Made by a program: the position numbers and the translations under genes. The notes beneath the pieces were generated by a model. That model searched no databases. It saw only the letters and a program-made list of their open reading frames with translations, and was not told the origin of the DNA. This document shows, in pieces, positions 14,306-20,244 of a DNA stretch of 22,199 nucleotides (within the stretch, counting starts at the first letter, position 1; the number at the start of each line of letters is the position of its first letter). The DNA comes from UBA5336 sp039198685 (GTDB lineage: Bacteria; Pseudomonadota; Alphaproteobacteria; Caulobacterales; Hyphomonadaceae). The stretch lies in the NCBI GenBank assembly GCA_039198685.1, contig JBCCTK010000038.1, forward strand, positions 1 through 22,199, read 5' to 3'.

Positions 14306-15021
14306 GTGCGCTCAACGAGAAAAGCAAACATGGCCACCTCACAGTTGAGCAGGACCCATCGGGCTTGGTCCGTGTTGCTCGGGAAACTGCCGAAAGCCGA
14401 GTAATCATGGACCTTATGCGCGGCCAAGGCGGGACGGCCAAGGCACATTTTGATGTTGCTGACACCATTGATGTTTCTGGGTTTCCCGCACTTCTCGGTG
14501 CCCTTTGCGAGGCGGCCGACCTGCATCTTGACCTTCAGTTCACCGCCACTCGGCTCTCCTCCAGCCACGTGGTCCTGGAGGATGTCGGGCTTACCCTCGG
14601 CGCAGCGCTCTTTCAAATGCTGACCGACCGCATGATGACAACGGGCACCAATGGCGCTGGATCAAGCCTGCGCACGGCAAACGACTTCACATCCGCACCG
14701 GTCAGCGCTTCGGTCAGCGTTGAAGGCCGAAAATTCCTCAAAGTCGTCAGCGCAACAACCATTGAAGATATGCGCTGGAGACTGATTTTGGGCCAAACCC
14801 TCGCCGGGAACGTGCGCAGTGAAGATGTAGATGACTTTGTCGATGCGCTGGCGGGCGGGCTGAAAGGCTCGATTTTCATCCATGAGCGCGAAGTCCATAC
14901 AGACGCCGACGCCTTTTGGTTTGAGACATTCCGGGCGATCGGACACGCTATTAATGAGGCGCTCGCGCCCAATCCGGCACGAAAGGGGCTGCCGCCCGGC
15001 GTTAAAGCCACGCTCTTCTAA
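14302..15021 (+). CDS. Divergent IGPD-like protein, predicted partner of the upstream HAD-IGPD fusion
   Basis: 239 residues starting MSALNEKSKHGHLTVEQ, at an ATGA overlap with the upstream gene. By eye it aligns over the IGPD fold. TIDVSGFPALLGALCEAADL sits where the family has TGVGFFDHMLDQ. SSSHVVLEDVGLTLGAAL matches DDHHTVEDVGIALGQAL with one His and the Glu kept (H89, E93). VSASVSVEGRKFL corresponds to the D-[IL]-S-G-R-P strand. RSEDVDDFVDALAGGL corresponds to the STE segment, and IFIHERE to LHLxxx (H194). It lacks the DHML histidine, and the second HHxxE reads DAFWFE. What it has lost is largely what the upstream protein kept. It is probably a structural and catalytic partner of that protein; this is inference from motif reading. 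Confidence 0.7.
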   Translation: MSALNEKSKHGHLTVEQDPSGLVRVARETAESRVIMDLMRGQGGTAKAHFDVADTIDVSGFPALLGALCEAADLHLDLQFTATRLSSSHVVLEDVGLTLGAALFQMLTDRMMTTGTNGAGSSLRTANDFTSAPVSASVSVEGRKFLKVVSATTIEDMRWRLILGQTLAGNVRSEDVDDFVDALAGGLKGSIFIHEREVHTDADAFWFETFRAIGHAINEALAPNPARKGLPPGVKATLF

Positions 15022-15043
15022 ATCTGTATATTTGGGCGTCGAG

Positions 15044-15061
15044 CACGCGGCTCAGCGCGTG
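15044..15061. terminator. Possible short stem-loop between convergent genes
   Basis: CACGCG (15044-15049) pairs with CGCGTG (15056-15061) around a 6-nt loop, over the stop codon of the minus-strand dehydrogenase gene and 23 nt after the plus-strand stop. There is no U-tract on either side, so any terminator role is weak. Confidence 0.25.
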
Positions 15062-15930
15062 GGGACGGGCGCGTCGCCGGTGTAGTCGTAGAAACCCCGC
15101 CCCATTTTACGGCCGATCCAACCTGCCTCGACATATTTCACCAAAAGCGGACATGGGCGATACTTGGTATCGGCCAGACCGTCATGCAGAACCTGCATGA
15201 TCGAAAGGCACGTATCAAGGCCGATGAAGTCCGCCAGTGTGAGCGGACCCATGGGATGGTTCGCGCCAAGCCGCATGGCCGTATCAATGCTCTCTACGGT
15301 TCCAACGCCCTCATAAAGTGCATAGACAGCCTCATTGATCATCGGCACCAGAATACGGTTCACGATGAAGGCGGGGTAGTCTTCGGCATTTGTAGTGGTC
15401 TTATTAAGCGATTTGGCAAAGTCCGTGGCCATTTCGTAGGTGTTCTGATCTGTCGCAAGGCCTCGAATGATCTCCACCAGTTTCATCAGTGGCACCGGAT
15501 TCATGAAGTGCATACCGATGAAACGTTCTGGCCGATCGGTGGTGGAGGCCAGCCGTGTCACGGAAATCGAAGAGGTATTCGTCGCAAGAAAAGCCCGATC
15601 CGAAACAACATCGCACAACCCCGCAAAGATTCTCTCTTTGAGTTCTCGGCTCTCCGTTGCAGCCTCCACGGCGAGGTCAACGGCTTCAAGGGCACCCATG
15701 TCGCTGGCAAACTGGATACGGCCCAATCCCACTTCCATATCCGTATGGGAGATCTGATTCCGGCTCACCTGACGCGCCATGTTGCGTTCGATCGTGCCGC
15801 GAGCCGCCTTGAGGGCATCTTGGGAGATATCGTTCACGATGACATCATAACCCGCAAGGGCACACACATGGGCAATGCCGTTGCCCATTTGGCCCGCACC
15901 GACGATCCCGACGGCTTTGATCTCTGACAT
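15052..15930 (-). CDS. hbd: 3-hydroxybutyryl-CoA dehydrogenase (3-hydroxyacyl-CoA dehydrogenase family)
   Basis: 292 residues. An N-terminal Rossmann fold with GAGQMGNGIAHVCALAGYDV binds NAD(P). LATNTSSISVTRLA follows, then the catalytic-histidine motif IGMHFMNPVPLMKLVEII. The C-terminal dimerisation domain has DYPAFIVNRILVPMINEA and GANHPMGPLTLADFIGLDTC. The enzyme interconverts 3-hydroxybutyryl-CoA and acetoacetyl-CoA in short-chain fatty acid or PHB metabolism. The ATG at 15930 (MSEIKAVGIVGAGQMG) gives the standard N-terminus; the longer frame from 15999 adds 23 unrelated residues. It is downstream of the adenosyltransferase gene on the same strand with a 188-nt gap in which no gene is visible. 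Confidence 0.94.
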   Translation of the reverse strand: MSEIKAVGIVGAGQMGNGIAHVCALAGYDVIVNDISQDALKAARGTIERNMARQVSRNQISHTDMEVGLGRIQFASDMGALEAVDLAVEAATESRELKERIFAGLCDVVSDRAFLATNTSSISVTRLASTTDRPERFIGMHFMNPVPLMKLVEIIRGLATDQNTYEMATDFAKSLNKTTTNAEDYPAFIVNRILVPMINEAVYALYEGVGTVESIDTAMRLGANHPMGPLTLADFIGLDTCLSIMQVLHDGLADTKYRPCPLLVKYVEAGWIGRKMGRGFYDYTGDAPVPTR

Positions 15931-16118
15931 GGCCTCACGCTCCGTGCGGCTTAAACACCTTGGTGCATCAGGATGCTTGTGTCCCAGCGTAAAGATCAAG
16001 CACGCATTTCATCTCAGTGCCCTTTGGGCCTGTGTGTCGCAGTGCAGCAACACATGCCGACTGCATGTAAATCCTTAGAAACACTGCCAAAAATCCAGTG
16101 TTCGCACCCTCGGCGGGC

Positions 16119-16691
16119 CTACCGGTTCTTGCCAGGCACCCACTTCACGTCTTGGGCGCCGTTTCCATTTGCCGCCCGACTTGCCACAAAGAGCCAGTCA
16201 GAAAGCCGATTCGCGTAGGCCGTGGCGGCGGCTGTTACGACCTCGCTCTCCAGGCTCGCCAATTCAGCAATCAGTCGCTCAGCCCGCCGCGCAGATGTCC
16301 GTGCCACATGGAAATACGTCGCCAGAGGCGACCCACCGGGCAAGACAAAGCTGTCGAGTGGTGGGATCTGCACATTCATGGCATCGATCTCCGTTTCGAG
16401 GCGCGTGACTTGGGATTCGCTGATGCGCAGCGGCTCCCAACCGAGATCCTTTCCCGTGTCCGGGGTGGCGAGATCAGCGCCGAGATCAAACAGGTCATTC
16501 TGGATCCGTGAAATCGAACGGGCCATCTCGCCGTCGGCATGGAGCGCACAGACACCGAGGGCCGCGTTGGTCTCATCCACAGTGCCATACGCGGCCACAC
16601 GGGGATGCCATTTGGGCACAGGCTCCCCCGTTGAGAGGCGTGTGGTGCCGCCATCACCTGCTTTTGTGTAGATTTTGTCGAGTTTCACCAT
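16119..16691 (-). CDS. PduO-type cob(I)yrinic acid a,c-diamide / ATP:cob(I)alamin adenosyltransferase
   Basis: 190 residues. The N-terminal ATP-binding motif is IYTKAGDGGTTRLSTGE (start MVKLDK), followed by AYGTVDETNAALG, RIQNDLFDLGADLATP and the helix FVLPGGSPLATYFHVARTSA-RRAERLI. These are the diagnostic PduO (MMAB) segments. The enzyme adenosylates corrinoids to form coenzyme B12, used for example by methylmalonyl-CoA mutase. The ATG at 16691 follows GAGAG; a longer frame to 16763 overlaps the small membrane-protein gene and adds a Ser-rich tail without family support. It lies 10 nt after the stop of the twin-helix gene, so the two are one transcript. Confidence 0.93.
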   Translation of the reverse strand: MVKLDKIYTKAGDGGTTRLSTGEPVPKWHPRVAAYGTVDETNAALGVCALHADGEMARSISRIQNDLFDLGADLATPDTGKDLGWEPLRISESQVTRLETEIDAMNVQIPPLDSFVLPGGSPLATYFHVARTSARRAERLIAELASLESEVVTAAATAYANRLSDWLFVASRAANGNGAQDVKWVPGKNR

Positions 16692-16701
16692 TTTTTGTCT
16701 C

Positions 16702-16914
16702 TCACCAAGGCAACGTGAACTTGCCAGCCACGAACCCGAGCAAGACGAGGAGCCCGATAGCAATGGCTTGCACCGCCACCCGCATTCGCATCAATTGATT
16801 TGAACGAGAAGCCTGCCCCGCGTCCTTGCGGACAAGGTTGATCAATCCGAGGGCAAGGATGACAAATACCCCGAGAAGGGCGAGGTAAAAGGCAACGGTA
16901 AGGGCGGTTTGCAT
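16702..16914 (-). CDS. Small twin-transmembrane-helix protein (HIG1-like)
   Basis: 70 residues starting MQTALTVAFYLALLGVFVIL. Two hydrophobic helices (about 5-27 and 48-67) are separated by a basic, polar loop (NLVRKDAGQASRSNQLMRMR). This matches the 'twin transmembrane helix small protein' family common in Alphaproteobacteria, related to the HIG1 domain and commonly found beside the PduO-type adenosyltransferase. The function is not established; HIG1 relatives associate with respiratory complexes. The start at 16914 gives the family N-terminus; the ATG at 16935 adds seven residues. Confidence 0.85.
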   Translation of the reverse strand: MQTALTVAFYLALLGVFVILALGLINLVRKDAGQASRSNQLMRMRVAVQAIAIGLLVLLGFVAGKFTLPW

Positions 16915-16992
16915 GGTCAGACGCCTTGGGATCACTGTCAGAATTGCTTAGACTAGACCGACAAGACAAAAACGCCAGTAATGGCTTGCCCC

Positions 16993-17022
16993 TTGAAAAA
17001 GTGACGCAGGCGTCATTATTGT
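16993..17022 (+). promoter_or_regulatory. Predicted promoter with a perfect palindrome in its spacer
   Basis: TTGAAA at 16993-16998 (five of six to TTGACA) and TATTGT at 17017-17022 (four of six to TATAAT) are 18 bp apart. The spacer contains the perfect inverted repeat TGACGC-AG-GCGTCA at 17002-17015. GGAG follows at 17035-17038, just before the TTG start of the reductase gene. An operator placed between -35 and -10 suggests a repressor or MerR-type activator controlling the reductase-ferredoxin pair. The regulator is not in the window. Confidence 0.55.
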
Positions 17023-17045
17023 GAACCAACGCTTGGAGTGAACCC

Positions 17046-18287
17046 TTGGCCATCAGCCCATCAGACCAGATTGTCATCGTAGGCGGCGGCCAGGCCGGCG
17101 CACAAACTGCCTTTTCCTTGCGCACTTGGGGCTTTGAGGGTCCGATCTCGTTAATCTGCGATGAGCCTGCCCCGCCCTATCAACGCCCACCTCTGTCAAA
17201 GGCGTTCCTGAAGGGCGAGATGCCTGAGGAGCGCCTCTATTTCAAACCTGCCAGCTGGTACGGGGACAATGGCGTGTCGCTTATCCTATCAACACGCGCG
17301 ACAGCGATCGATCGCGCAGCGAGTCGTGTGCATTTTGACACTGGCGGGGCCGCCACCTACGATCATTTGGTCTTGGCAACGGGCTCTCGGCCACGCCCGC
17401 TGCCTATTCCAGGGGCAGCGCTTGAGAACGTCTTTGAGCTACGTAGCCTCGCAGATGTCAAACGTCTGGCCCCCCACATGGTCTCCGGACAGCGCATCGT
17501 CATCGTTGGCGCCGGCTACATCGGGCTGGAGGCTGCGGCCGTATCGCGCCAGATGGGGCTCGACGTGACGGTGCTGGAAATGGCCGACCGCGTGCTGGCC
17601 CGGGTCACCAGCCCCCTCATGTCATCATTCTACGAGACAGAACATCGCGCCCAGGGTGTCAATATCCGGACCGGTGTTCGGATCGAAGCCCTTCTTGGAA
17701 AAGAGAATACAGTCTCCGCCGCAAAACTCGCGGATGGCACAGAGATCCCGGCGGATATTGTGCTCGTTGGTATTGGCATTCTGCCCAATGAAGAACTCGC
17801 AGCGGAAGCGGGTATCGCTTGCCGAAACGGTATCCTGGTAGACCGCGATGGCCGCACAAATGATCCGCGGATCCATGCCGCAGGGGACTGCGCCCATCGC
17901 CCGCTGATCCACTATGGGCGCTCAAGCCGGCTGGAAAGCGTCCACAATGCTATCGAGCAGGGAAAACTCATTGCAGCCGACCTGCTTGGCCGTGATCGTC
18001 CCGTGGAGGATACGCCGTGGTTCTGGTCGGACCAGTACGATCTCAAATTACAGATTGCTGGACTTTCAACCGGTTATGACGACATCGTCGTGCGCGGCAC
18101 ACCAGCGGATCGCAAATTTGCCGCCTTTTACTTGTCGAGCGGACGCCTCATAGCGGTGGATGCGGTCAACAGCGCGCCGGAGTTTCTAGCAAGCAAGCGA
18201 CTTATCGCTTCAGGTGCAAAGGTTGCACAAGCGCAATTGTCGAATATGTCGATCACCATGAAAGAGATTGCGGCCTCAGCGGCCTGA
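17046..18287 (+). CDS. FAD-dependent ferredoxin reductase (putidaredoxin/rhodocoxin reductase type)
   Basis: 413 residues. FAD-binding IVIVGGGQAGAQTAFSLR is at the N-terminus, followed by APPYQRPPLSKAFLKGE, LVLATGSRPRPLPIPGA, the NAD-binding GAGYIGLEAAAVSRQMGLDV (about 156-175), IHAAGDCA and the C-terminal WFWSDQYDLKLQIAGL. The family passes electrons from NADH to a [2Fe-2S] ferredoxin, which is the next gene. The start is a TTG (17046): the frame has an in-frame TGA at 17022 and no ATG or GTG before the FAD motif, and GGAG lies 7 nt upstream of the TTG. The usual oxygenase partner, such as a P450, is not in this window. Confidence 0.92.
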   Translation: MAISPSDQIVIVGGGQAGAQTAFSLRTWGFEGPISLICDEPAPPYQRPPLSKAFLKGEMPEERLYFKPASWYGDNGVSLILSTRATAIDRAASRVHFDTGGAATYDHLVLATGSRPRPLPIPGAALENVFELRSLADVKRLAPHMVSGQRIVIVGAGYIGLEAAAVSRQMGLDVTVLEMADRVLARVTSPLMSSFYETEHRAQGVNIRTGVRIEALLGKENTVSAAKLADGTEIPADIVLVGIGILPNEELAAEAGIACRNGILVDRDGRTNDPRIHAAGDCAHRPLIHYGRSSRLESVHNAIEQGKLIAADLLGRDRPVEDTPWFWSDQYDLKLQIAGLSTGYDDIVVRGTPADRKFAAFYLSSGRLIAVDAVNSAPEFLASKRLIASGAKVAQAQLSNMSITMKEIAASAA

Positions 18288-18304
18288 AGGAGGAATACAA
18301 CGAG

Positions 18305-18625
18305 ATGGTCAAAATCATTTTCAAAGACCACACCGGCGAGGCCCGTGAGATCGAAGCCAGGGCGGGCGAAACTGTCATGGAGACGGCCATCAAGAATTCC
18401 GTGCCCGGGATTGACGCAGACTGCGGGGGCGCCTGTGCCTGCGCAACCTGTCATGTCTATGTCGACGCTGCCTTCATGGACAAAGTTGGCAAGCCTGAAG
18501 ACATGGAACAGTCCATGCTCGACTTTGCCGAAAATGTCTTAGAGACTTCGCGGCTATCCTGTCAGATTCAGGTCCGCGATGAGCTGCAAGGCTTGACGGT
18601 CACCACACCAGAAAGCCAGCACTAG
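18305..18625 (+). CDS. [2Fe-2S] ferredoxin, adrenodoxin/putidaredoxin type
   Basis: 106 residues. Cluster ligands are C40, C46, C49 and C86 in the C-x5-C-x2-C...C arrangement, within DADCGGACACATCHVYVD and RLSCQIQV. C44 is an additional cysteine also seen in bacterial relatives. This type shuttles single electrons from the reductase encoded just upstream to a monooxygenase, or to Fe-S assembly. AAGGAGG overlaps the reductase stop (18287-18293) with an 11-nt spacing to the ATG, slightly long but strong. The two genes are clearly one operon. Confidence 0.94.
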   Translation: MVKIIFKDHTGEAREIEARAGETVMETAIKNSVPGIDADCGGACACATCHVYVDAAFMDKVGKPEDMEQSMLDFAENVLETSRLSCQIQVRDELQGLTVTTPESQH

Positions 18626-18638
18626 AGGACTGCATCTT

Positions 18639-18664
18639 GAGGCGCTCAGCTTTCCGAGCGCCTC
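18639..18664. terminator. Stem-loop between convergent ferredoxin and lipoprotein genes
   Basis: GAGGCGCTC (18639-18647) and GAGCGCCTC (18656-18664) form a perfect 9-bp stem with an 8-nt loop, 13 nt past the ferredoxin stop and covering the stop codon of the convergent lipoprotein gene. Position and strength suit a bidirectional transcript end. U-tracts are lacking on both sides, so it may mainly protect 3' ends. Confidence 0.5.
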
Positions 18665-19098
18665 TGATAGCCCTCGACCAACACACCCAATGCATTAATC
18701 CAGGCAATGACGTCGGATTCAACGCCTTCTTCCTCCAGCATGGCAACCAGAAGGTCTGAGGCTTGGCCGGGACTATCGCATTGGGCCACTGCGGCCTCGA
18801 TGCGGGGTACCGCGCGGGTCTGAAAATCCTCAAACATGTCGGCGATTGTATCGGCCTGTCCCACCAACCGCATCGTGGTCAGCAAGCTTGGATTATCGAG
18901 CTGTCCAGAAAGGTCTCTAAGCGTTTTGATCTCGCTTCGATAGTCTATCGCGAAGGGTCGAATGATCTGTTCGGTCTGGTAGTCGACCCACTCCGGTGTA
19001 CACGGTTCTGGCTCCAGACTGGCGCACGCGGACAGGGCGGCACTCCCCAAAACTAAGCTGAGCCCCAGCTTTGTCAGCCGCTTAATTCTTCGCTGCAT
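18646..19098 (-). CDS. Small conserved lipoprotein of unknown function
   Basis: 150 residues. The basic N-terminus MQRRIKRLTK, hydrophobic LGLSLVLGSAALSAC and lipobox LSAC (Cys25) mark it as a lipoprotein. The mature part begins ASLEPEPCTPEWVDYQTEQI and is mostly helical and acidic. It has two further cysteines (PEPC, AQCDSP) that could pair, and an acidic stretch LEEEGVESDVIAWINALG. I do not recognise a named family. The ATG at 19098 follows AGAGGAAAG; the frame extended to 19200 would bury the signal sequence. It is divergent from the GST gene. Confidence 0.8.
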   Translation of the reverse strand: MQRRIKRLTKLGLSLVLGSAALSACASLEPEPCTPEWVDYQTEQIIRPFAIDYRSEIKTLRDLSGQLDNPSLLTTMRLVGQADTIADMFEDFQTRAVPRIEAAVAQCDSPGQASDLLVAMLEEEGVESDVIAWINALGVLVEGYQRRSES

Positions 19099-19229
19099 GT
19101 TCGGCTTTCCTCTTTCGGTTTCGCGACCCTCAGCCAATGGCCGCGTCTCGGCAAGGCTGCCTATGAGATTTCGTTTCCCCACCCGAGCAAAGACGCTCAT
19201 ATTCGCAAGACAAAAAAGAAGAGGGCCCC

Positions 19230-20180
19230 ATGGCAGACGCGCGCAGTATCATTCTCCATCAATATGGAACCTCACCCTTTTCGGAGAAGATACGGCTGGC
19301 CTTGCGGATGAAGAACCTCGCATGGGCGAGCGTGGACGTGCCCGTGATCTTGCCAAAACCGGACTTGATGCCCCTATCGGGTGGATACCGCCGCACACCC
19401 GTAATGCAAATTGGCGCGGATATCTATTGCGACACCGCGATGATCCTGATGGAACTTGAGCGACGATTTCCAATGCCTGCACTCAATCTGCCAGGCCATG
19501 AAGGACTGTCCAAAATGGTTGCCCATTGGGCAGACCGCATTTGGTTCCAGGTCTCGGTCGGCGTTATCTTCGGCGCGGTCGGGGACCAGGTGCCCGATGC
19601 CTTCAAGTTAGACCGTGCAGCCATGTCCGGCCGACCGTTCGACACCGACGCCATGGCGGCTGCGGCCCCCATGCTACGCGACCAATGGCGCGGTCACCTC
19701 ATGCAGCTTGAAGAGCGCCTCAGGGGCGGGCGCGGTGCAGGGAGTGGAAAGTGGATAATCTCGACCAAGGCCGGCCTCGTCGATGTCCACGCCCACATGA
19801 ACATCTGGTTTGTGCACCAGCACGTGCCCGACTTTGTCGAAGACTGTTTTAAGGGTTCGCCCCTCACCCGGGACTGGTTCTCCCGAATGGGCGAGATCCA
19901 GGGCCAAACCCCTGAAGCGGTCACCAGCCAGGTCGCGCTTGAAATCGCCAAACCTGCCGGCCCACGGCTCAAGGCCGCCACCGTTGATGGGCTGGAGCCT
20001 CAATCCTTGGTGTTGGGCGAGCGTGTGGCAGTTGCCCCCGACGACTACGGCAAGGATTGGGTAGAAGGCGACCTCGTCCACGCCGATTCCCAGTACATCA
20101 TCTTGCAACGCGTGGACCCTGCAGTGGAAACGCTCCACATTCACTTTCCTCGCACAGGCTTCCTGGTGCGCCGAGTCTAA
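19230..20180 (+). CDS. Glutathione S-transferase family protein
   Basis: 316 residues. The N-terminal thioredoxin-like domain (about 1-80) begins ILHQYGTSPFSEKIRLALRM, with the SPFSEK active-site loop typical of GST N-domains. It continues with RRTPVMQIGADIYCDTAMIL, including the cis-Pro of the glutathione site. An all-helical C-terminal domain follows. The protein is longer than the usual 200-230 residue GST: a C-terminal extension of roughly 80 residues (from about VAPDDYGKDWVEGDLVHAD) looks beta-rich. Substrate unknown. The ATG at 19230 follows AGAGG. Confidence 0.85.
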   Translation: MADARSIILHQYGTSPFSEKIRLALRMKNLAWASVDVPVILPKPDLMPLSGGYRRTPVMQIGADIYCDTAMILMELERRFPMPALNLPGHEGLSKMVAHWADRIWFQVSVGVIFGAVGDQVPDAFKLDRAAMSGRPFDTDAMAAAAPMLRDQWRGHLMQLEERLRGGRGAGSGKWIISTKAGLVDVHAHMNIWFVHQHVPDFVEDCFKGSPLTRDWFSRMGEIQGQTPEAVTSQVALEIAKPAGPRLKAATVDGLEPQSLVLGERVAVAPDDYGKDWVEGDLVHADSQYIILQRVDPAVETLHIHFPRTGFLVRRV

Positions 20181-20244
20181 GGCCTCAACCCGAAACGGAC
20201 CGCCGGACCGCATCAAATGAAAACGGGTTCCACACTCCCCATTC

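Noticed and set aside
15184..15927. 247-residue plus-strand frame opposite the hydroxybutyryl-CoA dehydrogenase
   Set aside because: Antisense shadow of a fully conserved enzyme gene.
20187..20229. AACCCG/CGGGTT arms with a tandem CGGACCG inside, between the GST and polA stops
   Set aside because: Only a 6-bp stem with a 31-nt loop and no U-tract; too weak to call a terminator.
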